From contig NZ_VEAF01000005.1 in assembly GCF_007673775.1 (NCBI RefSeq), forward strand, positions 124,001 through 188,000: a stretch of DNA of 64,000 nucleotides. Reading direction: 5' to 3'. This document shows, one piece after another, positions 1-7,528 of this stretch; position 1 is the first letter of the stretch, and the number at the start of each line of letters is the position of its first letter. A model generated the notes under the pieces. That model was not told the origin of the DNA and did not search any database. It saw only the letters and a list, made by a program, of their open reading frames with translations. This DNA is from Curtobacterium sp. 9128. Its GTDB lineage: Bacteria > Actinomycetota > Actinomycetes > Actinomycetales > Microbacteriaceae. Position numbers and translations under genes: made by a program.

Positions 1-1
1 G

Positions 2-223
2 ACGCAGGAGTCGGGCTGGCGCGCGAACGCCCTGAACTCCTCGAGCGGGGCGTACGGCATCCCGCAGGCGCTCCCGGCGAGCAAGCTCGCGGCCGCCGGC
101 GCGGACTGGCGGACGAACCAGAACACCCAGATCAACTGGGGCCTGGCCTACATCAAGTCGAGCTACGGGTCGCCGTGCGGGGCGTGGAACCACGAGATGA
201 GCGTCAACCCGCACTGGTACTGA
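2..223 (+). CDS. C-terminal end of a secreted cell-wall lytic (transglycosylase / APF-like) protein, partial
   Basis: The window opens inside this gene, and only the last 73 codons are present. The translated tail contains ESGW, then SGAYGIPQALP, then ADWRTN, NWGLAYI and a terminal HWY. This is the characteristic end of transglycosylase-like / aggregation-promoting-factor-like domains, which act on peptidoglycan outside the cell. The ESGW glutamate would correspond to the catalytic residue of lytic transglycosylases. The signal peptide and any LysM or coiled-coil region must lie upstream of the window. The stop codon is TGA at 221-223. The family assignment rests on motif recognition only, and the substrate is inferred. 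Confidence 0.8.
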   Translation, partial: TQESGWRANALNSSSGAYGIPQALPASKLAAAGADWRTNQNTQINWGLAYIKSSYGSPCGAWNHEMSVNPHWY

Positions 224-231
224 CCGCTCGG

Positions 232-237
232 TACGGT
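232..237 (+). promoter_or_regulatory. Putative -10 element of a leaderless GNAT gene
   Basis: The hexamer TACGGT lies exactly 6 nt before the GTG at 244, and no Shine-Dalgarno sequence is present. The same spacing recurs at many other starts in the window, which is why 244 was chosen as the start. The element overlaps the 3' end of the preceding gene's transcript. Confidence 0.5.
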
Positions 238-243
238 GTCCCG

Positions 244-753
244 GTGGACATCACCGTCGAGCCCGTCCGTCGCGACCACGCCGCCGCGATCGTCGCCGCC
301 GAGGACGCGGCCACGATCCGCTGGCTGAGCGGCGGCCGCAGCACGGTCGAGAGCACCGCGGCGTGGATCGACCGGCTCGACGCCGACGCGGCGGCCGGTG
401 CCGGCAAGCGGGCGTTCGCGATCCTGGCGGACGGTGCATGCGTCGGGACGATCGACTACGACCCGGACTTGACAGACGGCCTGGAGCCCGACGACGTCAA
501 CATCGCCTACGGGATCGCGCCCTGGATGCGCGGGAAGGGCCTGTCGGCGATCGCCGTCGAGCAGATCTGTGACCGGATCCGCGCCGCGGGCGTCGGGACG
601 CGCGCCGCCATCCGCGCGGAGGTGGACAACCGGGCGTCAGCGCGGGTCGCGGAGCGCGCCGGGTTCACCTTCGTCCGCGAGTTCGACAGCGCGATCGACG
701 TCGACGCGGCGGGCCGGCCGGTCCGGTTCCGGCTGTACGTCCGACCGCTCTAG
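244..753 (+). CDS. GNAT family N-acetyltransferase
   Basis: This is a 169-residue single-domain GCN5-related acetyltransferase. It would transfer an acetyl group from acetyl-CoA to an unknown amine. The central segment NIAYGIAPWMRGKGLS carries the RxxGxx acetyl-CoA pyrophosphate-binding loop. It is followed by the usual helix and by the motif DNRASARVAERAGF, typical of RimJ/RimL-type members. Start: a longer reading frame opens at 175 inside the preceding gene. GTG at 244 is preferred because a TACGGT -10-like hexamer lies 6 nt upstream. The stop shares the palindrome CTAG with the stop of the convergent FMN reductase gene (4-bp overlap). Substrate unknown. Confidence 0.85.
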   Translation: MDITVEPVRRDHAAAIVAAEDAATIRWLSGGRSTVESTAAWIDRLDADAAAGAGKRAFAILADGACVGTIDYDPDLTDGLEPDDVNIAYGIAPWMRGKGLSAIAVEQICDRIRAAGVGTRAAIRAEVDNRASARVAERAGFTFVREFDSAIDVDAAGRPVRFRLYVRPL

Positions 754-1373
754 TGGCCGAGGCCGCCGAGCATGCTGGCGAAGTCGGGCACGTCCGGCAG
801 TGCGTCCGCGTCCTGCGCTGACCGACGGGAGGCCCGGGTCATCCAGGCGAGGTCCGCTCCGGCCCGGCGGATGCGACCGTCGAGGGCCGCCTGGTCGCCC
901 TGGGTGCCCCAGTCGTCGGTCGCGGCGAACACCCCGGTGGGCACGACGGCCGCGCGGAGGTAGGCGAACACCGGACGCATCGCGTGCTCGAGCGCCAGGG
1001 AGTGTCGCGCTGTGCCGCCCGTCGCCCCGAGCAGGACCGGCATGTCGGCGAGGGCGTCCTTGTCCATGACGTCGAGGAACGACTTCGCCAGACCGCTCAT
1101 GCCGGCGGTGAAGATCGGCGACACGAAGACGAGCGCGTCGGCCTCGACGACGGCCGCGGTCGCGGCGGCCAGGGCCGGGGCCTGGAAGCCCGTCAGCATC
1201 GCGTCGGTGATCTCGTGCGCGAGCGGGCGGAGGTCGACGTGCACGACGCGGGTCGGGCCTCCTGTCCGGTCGTCGTCGAGCGCGGCGACCGTGGAGGCGG
1301 CCAGGCGGTCGGCGAGCAGGCGGGTCGACGACGGCTCGGAGAGCCCGGCGGAGACGACGGCGATGGTGGTCAT
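750..1373 (-). CDS. NADPH-dependent FMN reductase, CE1759-like
   Basis: The 207-residue flavodoxin-fold protein begins MTTIAVVSAGLSEPSSTRLLAD, with the phosphate-binding Ser/Thr cluster expected of NAD(P)H:FMN reductases. In the middle it has SPIFTAGMSGLAKSFLD, the usual flavin-binding loop of this family. It would reduce FMN or another flavin with NAD(P)H and deliver it to a monooxygenase. CE1759-type members often sit beside a luciferase-like monooxygenase, but none is seen here. The ATG at 1371-1373 was chosen over an upstream in-frame start because the upstream codons cross a promoter-like stretch. The 3' end contains one copy of the recurrent word GGGAGGCCCGGG (829-838), read as an ArgAlaSer-rich peptide. 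Confidence 0.85.
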   Translation of the reverse strand: MTTIAVVSAGLSEPSSTRLLADRLAASTVAALDDDRTGGPTRVVHVDLRPLAHEITDAMLTGFQAPALAAATAAVVEADALVFVSPIFTAGMSGLAKSFLDVMDKDALADMPVLLGATGGTARHSLALEHAMRPVFAYLRAAVVPTGVFAATDDWGTQGDQAALDGRIRRAGADLAWMTRASRRSAQDADALPDVPDFASMLGGLGH

Positions 1374-1391
1374 GGTGAGTCCCGACTTTCG

Positions 1392-1411
1392 ATGCGTTTG
1401 CATGAACACTA
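1392..1411 (-). promoter_or_regulatory. Putative -10 with overlapping palindromic operator upstream of the FMN reductase gene
   Basis: On the minus strand TAGTGT (1411-1406) is a -10-like hexamer. Just downstream is the palindrome ATGC-N4-GCAT (1392-1403), placed where a repressor would block transcription. The binding protein is unknown, and this is a positional inference. Confidence 0.35.
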
Positions 1412-1453
1412 CCCGGAACGACGGGACGGCCGCCACCATTCCCGCAACGAGGA

Positions 1454-1487
1454 ACGCCCCGGTCCTCCTGGTGGAGGACCGGGGCGT
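1454..1487 (-). terminator. Intrinsic terminator downstream of rpsO
   Basis: A perfect 15-bp inverted repeat (arms 1454-1468 and 1473-1487, ACGCCCCGGTCCTCC and its complement) closes a 4-nt loop. It lies 43 nt after the rpsO stop and is followed on the minus strand by TCCTCGTT, a weak U tract as is usual in high-GC genomes. Confidence 0.75.
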
Positions 1488-1529
1488 CCGGTCGAGCAGT
1501 GGCTGCGAGTCGACCAGCGGCGCTGTCGG

Positions 1530-1799
1530 TTATCGGCGCAGGCCGAGGCGCTCGATGAGCGCACGGTAGCGGCTGATGTCGACGTCGGAGAGGTACCCGA
1601 GGAGACGGCGGCGCTGACCGACCATGAGCAGCAGACCACGACGCGAGTGGTGGTCGTGCTTGTGCTCCTTGAGGTGCTCGTTCAGGTCGTTGATACGACG
1701 CGTCAGAACGGCGACCTGGACCTCGGGGGATCCGGTGTCGCCCGGGTGGGTCGCGTACTCTTCGATGATCTCCTGCTTGACCTTCGCGTCAAGTGCCAT
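1530..1799 (-). CDS. rpsO: 30S ribosomal protein S15
   Basis: This 89-residue protein matches S15 along its whole length: [52 protein letters not shown] and the C-terminal [13 protein letters not shown]15 binds 16S rRNA in the central domain and nucleates assembly of the 30S platform. The ATG at 1797-1799 follows a purine-rich GAGAGGGG Shine-Dalgarno-like stretch. The gene stands alone here: the VanZ-like gene upstream on the same strand is separated by about 120 bp that contain a -10-like element. In many bacteria S15 represses its own translation through its 5' leader. An 80-nt leader exists here, but I could not verify a regulatory fold. Confidence 0.98.
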   Translation of the reverse strand: MALDAKVKQEIIEEYATHPGDTGSPEVQVAVLTRRINDLNEHLKEHKHDHHSRRGLLLMVGQRRRLLGYLSDVDISRYRALIERLGLRR

Positions 1800-1886
1800 G
1801 GATGATCCCCTCTCTGTCCGTTGCGCGGTGCCCACACCGAATGCGTGAGCGCTCTTGATCCGCGGCCGTTCGACGGCAACCGGAGA

Positions 1887-1892
1887 AGCCTA
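1887..1892 (-). promoter_or_regulatory. Putative rpsO -10 element
   Basis: TAGGCT on the minus strand lies about 87 nt upstream of the rpsO start codon, predicting a leader of about 80 nt that contains a small CCGTCGAACGG hairpin. No clear -35 is seen. Confidence 0.35.
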
Positions 1893-1919
1893 CCAGACCG
1901 CCGCCCGCGCCCGGGTGCG

Positions 1920-2366
1920 TCAGACGGTCCTCGCGCGGAGGCGTCGTCGGCGCGGAGCCGGGGTGAGGCTCCGCACGAGCCCGACCAGGGTCGCGCCGAG
2001 CAGGCCGCCCATGCCGTTCGACAGGACGTCGTGCGGATCGGCGACGCGGTACGGCAGCAGCGCACCCTGGGTGACCTCGATCCCGGCGGAGAGGCCGACC
2101 GCCAGGACCGCGGCGAGGAACCACCAGCGGCGGGGGAACCACATCGCGGCGATCATCCCGACCGGCACGAACATGGCGATGTTCGCGAGGAACTCCGTCC
2201 GGTCGTAGGTCAGCCACGACCCGCCGGGGAGGTGCTGCGCCCAGCTGATCGCGTGCCACACCAGGGACTGCTGCGCGTCGGAGAACACGTGCGGGGTCAG
2301 GGTCATCCGCCAGATCACCCAGGCGTAGGCCGCCGTGACGACGAGCAGGAGGAGTTTCCGGAGCAT
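1920..2366 (-). CDS. VanZ-like family membrane protein
   Basis: The 148-residue protein has four or five hydrophobic segments: one at the N-terminus (about residues 5-20), then about 58-75, 80-95 and 115-132. It carries the VanZ-family signatures NIAMFVPVG and GIEVTQ followed by DPHDVLSNGMGG. VanZ-like proteins are integral membrane proteins; VanZ itself gives low-level teicoplanin resistance, but most chromosomal homologues have no known role. The C-terminus ends in a run of arginines. The ATG at 2364-2366 opens 210 bp away from the divergent GH6 gene. No other glycopeptide-resistance genes are nearby, so a resistance function should not be assumed. Confidence 0.85.
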   Translation of the reverse strand: MLRKLLLLVVTAAYAWVIWRMTLTPHVFSDAQQSLVWHAISWAQHLPGGSWLTYDRTEFLANIAMFVPVGMIAAMWFPRRWWFLAAVLAVGLSAGIEVTQGALLPYRVADPHDVLSNGMGGLLGATLVGLVRSLTPAPRRRRLRARTV

Positions 2367-2576
2367 CCGGTCAGTGTGGGGCACCGCCCTGCGCGGGACC
2401 TGGAGCGCTCCTGGGCGACGGCACTGCCGATGCTGAGGGAACACCCGCCGGTGGTGGCACCGCGGGACCACGGGGTGGAAGCATGGTCCCACCGGCGCCG
2501 TCAGGGCCGCCGGCGTGCGGTGCCGACACGCGTCGCGCATGCCCGACGCACCACGGTCAGACCAGGGAGGCCGCCG

Positions 2577-3653
2577 ATGCCGGACGACACCACGACCACC
2601 GACGACGTCACCGAGCGCCCCGAGCGGCGCCGACGGCCGAGTGCCCTCCGCCAGTGGGCGTGGATCGGCGGTGCGGCCGTCGTGGTGGTGGCCGTCGTCG
2701 CCGCGGTCGTCGTCTGGGCACCGACCCGACCGGACGACCAGGACGGCCGGCACGTCGTGGCGCGGAAGACCGCCGCCGAGGCCTTCCCCGGCGGGATCGC
2801 CGTCCAGCCGGCCGACGAGAACCAGCCGCGCATGCGGGAGACCGCGGCCAGGCAGGACGGCGACCAGGCCACCGCGGAACGCATCGCCGTCATCGCGGAC
2901 CAGCCGATCGCGACGTGGCTGACGAACCCGTCCCGTGCCGCCACGCGGACGACGATCCACGACGTCGTCACGAGCGCGCGGCAGCAGCACCGGACCCCGG
3001 TGTTCGTGCTCTACGCCGTGCCCGACCGGGACTGCGGCCACTACTCGCAGGGCGGCACGACGGCGTCCGGGTACCTCCCCTGGGTGCGATCCGCGGTCCG
3101 TGCCATGGCCGGGTCGGAGGCCGTCGTCCTCGTCGAACCCGACGCGATCGCGCAGATCCACGTGTGCGAGCGGCTCCGGGACACCCGGCTCCCGCTGCTC
3201 CGGAAGGCCGTGGACGCGCTCAGCGGGCACGGGCTGACCGTCTACCTCGACGGCGGCAACGAGAACCGGGTGCCGGTCGACACGATGGCCGGGTGGCTCC
3301 GTCGCGCCGGGGTCGACCAGACGCAGGGGTTCTTCACGAACGTCTCGAACTTCTACCGCGTCGACCAGGAGCGGACCTACGCCGACCACCTCGCGGACGC
3401 GGTCGGGGGCGATCCGCACTTCGTCATCGACGTCTCGCGGAACGGCCGCGGCTGGCGCGGCGACTGGTGCAACCCGCACGGTGCCGGGCTGGGCCAGGAC
3501 CCACACGTCACCGGCGGGTCCAGTCGACTGGATGCCCTGCTCTGGGTGAAGACCCCCGGGCTCAGCGACGGCACCTGCAACGGCGGTCCGGCCGCGGGGC
3601 AGTGGTGGGAGTCCTACGCGCTCGCGCTGGTCGCGAACCGCACCCGGGACTGA
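2577..3653 (+). CDS. Glycoside hydrolase family 6 (endo-glucanase/cellobiohydrolase-like), membrane-anchored or secreted
   Basis: This is a 358-residue protein. Residues 1-26 are charged and cytoplasmic, residues 27-48 form a strongly hydrophobic signal anchor, and the rest is a GH6 catalytic domain. Recognisable blocks are VFVLYAVPDRDCGHYSQGG (with the catalytic-region Asp of the YxxPDRDCG motif), VVLVEPDAIAQ, YLDGGNENRV, and the C-terminal DALLWVKTPGLSDGTC. GH6 enzymes invert the anomeric centre while cleaving beta-1,4-glucan, so cellulose or related plant polymers are the likely substrate. No carbohydrate-binding module is fused. The ATG at 2577 follows a good AGGGAGG Shine-Dalgarno sequence. 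A plant-associated lifestyle would fit but is inference. Confidence 0.9.
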   Translation: MPDDTTTTDDVTERPERRRRPSALRQWAWIGGAAVVVVAVVAAVVVWAPTRPDDQDGRHVVARKTAAEAFPGGIAVQPADENQPRMRETAARQDGDQATAERIAVIADQPIATWLTNPSRAATRTTIHDVVTSARQQHRTPVFVLYAVPDRDCGHYSQGGTTASGYLPWVRSAVRAMAGSEAVVLVEPDAIAQIHVCERLRDTRLPLLRKAVDALSGHGLTVYLDGGNENRVPVDTMAGWLRRAGVDQTQGFFTNVSNFYRVDQERTYADHLADAVGGDPHFVIDVSRNGRGWRGDWCNPHGAGLGQDPHVTGGSSRLDALLWVKTPGLSDGTCNGGPAAGQWWESYALALVANRTRD

Positions 3654-3706
3654 CGGGAGGCCGTGGTCGCCACCGGATGTCGGTCGCCGGGGGTTGCATG
3701 GTCGCC

Positions 3707-4759
3707 ATGACCACCGTGCCGCTCCGATCCGTCGTCCCGCCGTACCTGCTGCGCGCCATCGCTGACGCGCCAGCCGACGCGTTCCCCCGGGCCACGCCCG
3801 CGGCGCGTACCGCCCTCGCCTCCCTCGGCGCCGTCGCCGCACCCAAGCGCGAGGCCCGTCTGGGTGTGCAGCACACCGCCGCGGCACCCGACCGGTCGCC
3901 GCAGCGGAGCGTCTTCGACGCGCACGGCACCACCACGCTCCCGGGCACCCTGGTCCGGCGCGAGGGGAGCACGGACACCGGCGACGCCGCCGTCGACGAG
4001 GCGTACGCGGGCCTCGGCGCGACGCATGCGTTCTGGCTCGACGTGTTCGACCGGGTGTCGATCGACGGCGCCGGACTCCCCCTCGTGGCCAGCGTCCACT
4101 ACGGCAGCGACTACGACAACGCGTACTGGGACGGCACGCAGATGGTCTTCGGCGACGGGGACGGCGAGGTGTTCCGGCGCTTCACGATCGCCCTCGACGT
4201 CATCGGACACGAGCTCGCCCACGGCGTCACCCAGTACACCGCCGACCTGACGTACCAGGGGCAGTCCGGCGCGCTCAACGAGTCCGTGAGCGACGTGTTC
4301 GGCTCGCTCGTCGCCCAGTACACCGCCGGACAGACCGCCGAGCAGGCGACCTGGCTCATCGGCGAGGGGCTCTTCACGCCGGCCGTGCACGGCGTCGCGC
4401 TCCGGTCGATGAAGGCGCCCGGTACGGCGTACGACGACCCGGTGCTCGGCAAGGACCCGCAGCCGGCGACGATGGCAGACTACCTCGACACGACCGAGGA
4501 CTCCGGCGGCGTGCACACGAACTCGGGCATCCCGAACCACGCCTTCTACCTGGCGGCAACCGCGATCGGCGGGAAGGCGTGGGAGGGCGCCGGCGCCGTC
4601 TGGTGGGACGCACTGACGTCCCCGCAGGTCTCGGCGTCGATCGACTTCGCGGGGTTCGCCCGGGTCACGGTGTCCGCGGCCGAGGCCCGGTTCGGTGCCG
4701 GCTCCCCGCAGGCGTCCGCGATCGGTGACGCCTGGCGCACGGTGGGCGTCCTCAGCTGA
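3707..4759 (+). CDS. Protealysin-like M4 family zinc metalloprotease
   Basis: This 350-residue thermolysin-family protease carries the zinc motif HELAH at residues 168-172, and the third-ligand motif NES at 191-193 (Glu192). The later block SGGVHTNSGIPNHAFY carries the catalytic-region His. The propeptide is short (about 55-65 residues) and starts VPLRSVVPPYLLRAIAD. The PPYLLR element is typical of protealysin-like enzymes, which have a compact N-terminal propeptide in place of the long FTP/PepSY propeptide of thermolysin. No classical signal peptide is seen, as in protealysin. Three in-frame ATGs exist (3677, 3698, 3707); 3707 fits the family start best. The next gene encodes a probable inhibitor of this enzyme, and the two together resemble the protealysin operon of Serratia. 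Confidence 0.92.
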   Translation: MTTVPLRSVVPPYLLRAIADAPADAFPRATPAARTALASLGAVAAPKREARLGVQHTAAAPDRSPQRSVFDAHGTTTLPGTLVRREGSTDTGDAAVDEAYAGLGATHAFWLDVFDRVSIDGAGLPLVASVHYGSDYDNAYWDGTQMVFGDGDGEVFRRFTIALDVIGHELAHGVTQYTADLTYQGQSGALNESVSDVFGSLVAQYTAGQTAEQATWLIGEGLFTPAVHGVALRSMKAPGTAYDDPVLGKDPQPATMADYLDTTEDSGGVHTNSGIPNHAFYLAATAIGGKAWEGAGAVWWDALTSPQVSASIDFAGFARVTVSAAEARFGAGSPQASAIGDAWRTVGVLS

Positions 4760-4778
4760 CGCGTGCGCGGCGACGGCG

Positions 4779-4784
4779 TACGGT
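4779..4784 (+). promoter_or_regulatory. Putative -10 element of the emfourin-like gene
   Basis: TACGGT lies 7 nt before ATG 4792. This suggests that the inhibitor gene has its own leaderless transcript in addition to any read-through from the protease gene, which ends 32 nt upstream of it. Confidence 0.5.
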
Positions 4785-4791
4785 CGGGGTC

Positions 4792-5064
4792 ATGGAGATC
4801 GTCGTCCGCCGCACCGGAGGGATCGCCGGCATGAGCAGGGGCTGGCGCGTCGACACCGAGTCGTGCGCGGACCCGGACGGCTGGTCCGCCCTCGTCGACG
4901 GGCTCCCCCACGAGGCACCGGGAGCGGCGCCGACACCGGTGCCGGACGACTTCGAGTGGACGATCACCGTCGCGCAGACCACGGTCCGGGTGCCCGGCAG
5001 TCGACTCGACGGGCCGTGGGCCGCGCTCGTGCAGCGGGTGCGCGCCGAGGGCGACCCGACCTGA
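4792..5064 (+). CDS. Emfourin-like M4 metalloprotease inhibitor
   Basis: The 90-residue protein starts with MEIVVRRTGGIAGMSRGW. This closely resembles the I-x-R-x-GG-x-AG-x-x-R opening of emfourin, the protein inhibitor encoded next to protealysin in Serratia. A central acidic, helix-forming segment is followed by FEWTITVAQTTVRV, a beta-strand block, and a C-terminal helix ending WAALVQRVRAEGDP. No signal peptide is present. Its position 32 nt after an M4 protease of the protealysin type makes an inhibitor role likely: it would bind the protease active cleft and protect the cytoplasm or control secreted activity. The assignment combines recognised sequence pattern with gene neighbourhood and has not been confirmed by a profile search. 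Confidence 0.75.
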   Translation: MEIVVRRTGGIAGMSRGWRVDTESCADPDGWSALVDGLPHEAPGAAPTPVPDDFEWTITVAQTTVRVPGSRLDGPWAALVQRVRAEGDPT

Positions 5065-5103
5065 CGGAGCCGATCCGGGCCTCCCGGCCGGACCGGTGCG
5101 ATC

Positions 5104-5173
5104 GCATCGCACCCCCGGACGCACGTCGCGCCCCGTGCGGACGGGGTGCGACGTCCGTGACGGGGTGCGATGC
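5104..5173. repeat. Nested double palindrome between convergent genes (probable bidirectional terminator)
   Basis: Outer arms 5104-5115 (GCATCGCACCCC) and 5162-5173 (GGGGTGCGATGC) are perfectly complementary. They enclose inner arms 5123-5134 and 5143-5154 (ACGTCGCGCCCC / GGGGTGCGACGT, one wobble pair). It sits between the emfourin-like gene and the convergent HelD gene. A related element occurs at 26849-26929. Confidence 0.7.
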
Positions 5174-5209
5174 CGACCCGACGCGCCGCCGGGTGGCGCG
5201 CAGCACGAC

Positions 5210-7453
5210 TCAGACGACCTCGACGACCGTCAGTCGACGGGTCGGCCGGGTCATCGCGACGTAGACCGCTGCGGCCGCGCGGGCGGCGTCCTCGCCGACG
5301 CCGTCCGGGTCGACGAGGAGCACGCCGTCGAACTCGAGCCCCTTGGCGTCCGCGCCGGTGAGCACCGTGACCGACCCCGGCCGCGGCGAGCCGAGCCCGC
5401 GGACGTCGAGGTCGGTCGCCGCGAGCCGCTGGCGGACGACGTCGACCTGCGCCTCGGGGACGATGACGCCCGTCGTGCCGGAACCGATGTGCTGCCGTTC
5501 GGCCGCGACCGTGGCGGCGACCACGTCGAGGACCTCGGCCCTGGTGGTCGTCAGCCGCTGCACCGGGTCGCCGTCGCGGACGGCCTGGTTCGCGGTGACG
5601 ACGAGCCCCGCCGACGCCGCGAACGCCCCAGCGGCCTCGACGATGGAGCGCGGGGTGCGGTAGTTGACGGTGAGCTCCTCGACGCGGTGCGCGAGCGGGA
5701 CCTGCGGGGCACGGCCCCGGCGACGACGGGCGAGCGCACCGATGACGTCGTCCCAGGTGCGGGCGGCTCCGGGTGACGACCCCTGCGCCATGTCGCCGAC
5801 GATCGTGAACGACCGCAGCGGGTTGCGGCGGGCGAGCACGCGCCACTGCATCGGCGAGAGCTCCTGCGCCTCGTCGACGACGATGTGCCCGTAGGTCCAC
5901 TCGCGGTCCTCGGCGGCACGCTCGGCAGTGGTGCGCGGGTCGCCGCCCTCGGCGAAGGCACCGGCCACTTGCTCGGCCGTGACGATGCCCTCGACGCCCA
6001 TGTTCTCGATGGCCTGCCGGGCGTTCTCGACGTCGCGGTTGCGGGCCGCCTTCGCCTGGCGCTTCTCGGCGCCACCGGTGGGGTCGAACGTGCCGAGGAG
6101 TTCGGCGGCCTCGTCGAGGAGCGGGACGTCCTCGACCGTGAACCCGGCTCCGCGTTCGCGACGGAGCAGGGCCCGGCGCTCGGGGGTCCAGTTCGGGGTG
6201 AGGGACGCGAGCCAGTTCGGACGGGCGTACAGGTCCTCGACGAGCTTCTCCGCCGGCAGCGGCAGCCACGCGGTGTTGAGCAGCACGCGGGCGTCGTACG
6301 ACGAGCGGATGTCCTCGCGGAGGACCTTGAGGTCGGCGTCGTCCACCGTCGTGCCGCGCTGCCGGAGCTGGTCGGCCAGGAGCTTCGTCATCGCGTCGAG
6401 CGCCGCCTTGTTGAAGGTGACGCGGGCGACGTTGTGGGGCTTCCCACGGTCCTGGGCACGGCGCATCGCCTCCGCGACGAGCTGCGGCGGCACGACCAGG
6501 CGTTCCCCCTCGACGTCGAGGGTCGTCGGTTCGGTCGGCACCACCTGGCGGGAGCGGACCGCGCGACGGAGCAGGTCCGCCATCTCGGCGGAGCCCTTGA
6601 CCGCGGCCACCTCGCGACGGTCGTGGGTCCGTGCGTGGACGCCCGGGTAGAGCGACCCGAGGGACGCCATCACGACGCCGGTCTCGCCGAGGGAGGGCAG
6701 CACCTGTTCGATGTACGTCAGGAACGCCGGGGACGGTCCGACGACGAGCACGCCGGACCCGCGCAGCCGCTCCCGGTAGGAGTAGAGCAGGTACGCGGCA
6801 CGGTGCAGCGCCACGGCGGTCTTGCCGGTGCCGGGGCCGCCCTGCACGATGAGGACGCCCTCGAGCGGGGAGCGGATGATGCGGTCCTGTTCGCCCTGGA
6901 TGGTCGCGACGATGTCGGTCATACGGCCGGTGCGCTCGGCGGTCACCGCAGCGAGGAGCGCGCCCTCGCCCTGCAGGTGCGTCCGTTCGTCGTCGTAGAG
7001 CGTCGCGTCGAAGACCTCGTCCTCGACACCGACGACGCTCCGGCCCTCGAGCGAGAGGTGCCGACGGGCTCGCATGCCCATCGGGTGGGCCGCGGTGGCC
7101 TGGTAGAAGGCACTCGCACCGGGGACGCGCCAGTCCAGCAGCAGCGGTCGGTGGTCGGCGTCACGCAGGCCGACGCGGCCGATGTAGCGGAAGGTGTCCT
7201 CGCCGTCGTCCGGTTCGGCGACCTCGAGTCGGCCGAACACCAGGCGGTCGCCGACACGCTCGAGCGTCTGGATCGTGTCCTCGTAGAGCCGGGCGAACGC
7301 GTCGCGCTCGCTGCGGCTCTGGTGGTTCCCACCGACCGCCTGGCGACGGGTCTCGGCGAGACGCTGTTCGGCCTCGGCGGTCAGCTCGTCGAGGCGGGCG
7401 AAGAGCCCGTCGACGTAGGTACGCTCGCGGTCGATCTCGGTCGGTTCGGACAC
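5210..7453 (-). CDS. helD: HelD/HelR-type UvrD-family ATPase (RNA polymerase recycling factor)
   Basis: This 747-residue superfamily 1 helicase-like protein has an N-terminal antiparallel coiled-coil-like region (about residues 1-75), followed by VGLRDADHRPLLLDWRVPGASAFYQAT, a block characteristic of HelD. Walker A is GGPGTGKT (205-212), Walker B is DEAQELSP, and later motifs include VNYRTPRS and AAVYVAMTRPTRRL. HelD proteins enter RNA polymerase through the secondary and primary channels and release stalled or DNA-bound enzyme. Actinobacterial HelR homologues can also displace rifamycins. The GTG start at 7453 was chosen over an in-frame codon 16 residues upstream because AAGGGTGG precedes it. 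HelD is known from Bacillus and mycobacteria; the role here is by homology. The gene is monocistronic. Confidence 0.9.
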   Translation of the reverse strand: MSEPTEIDRERTYVDGLFARLDELTAEAEQRLAETRRQAVGGNHQSRSERDAFARLYEDTIQTLERVGDRLVFGRLEVAEPDDGEDTFRYIGRVGLRDADHRPLLLDWRVPGASAFYQATAAHPMGMRARRHLSLEGRSVVGVEDEVFDATLYDDERTHLQGEGALLAAVTAERTGRMTDIVATIQGEQDRIIRSPLEGVLIVQGGPGTGKTAVALHRAAYLLYSYRERLRGSGVLVVGPSPAFLTYIEQVLPSLGETGVVMASLGSLYPGVHARTHDRREVAAVKGSAEMADLLRRAVRSRQVVPTEPTTLDVEGERLVVPPQLVAEAMRRAQDRGKPHNVARVTFNKAALDAMTKLLADQLRQRGTTVDDADLKVLREDIRSSYDARVLLNTAWLPLPAEKLVEDLYARPNWLASLTPNWTPERRALLRRERGAGFTVEDVPLLDEAAELLGTFDPTGGAEKRQAKAARNRDVENARQAIENMGVEGIVTAEQVAGAFAEGGDPRTTAERAAEDREWTYGHIVVDEAQELSPMQWRVLARRNPLRSFTIVGDMAQGSSPGAARTWDDVIGALARRRRGRAPQVPLAHRVEELTVNYRTPRSIVEAAGAFAASAGLVVTANQAVRDGDPVQRLTTTRAEVLDVVAATVAAERQHIGSGTTGVIVPEAQVDVVRQRLAATDLDVRGLGSPRPGSVTVLTGADAKGLEFDGVLLVDPDGVGEDAARAAAAVYVAMTRPTRRLTVVEVV

Positions 7454-7528
7454 ACGCCACCCTTCGGGACAGGGGTGTCCAGTGTAGTCCCCGTCCGGCA
7501 CCGGTCCCGTCCGCCGACGCGTCGGCGT

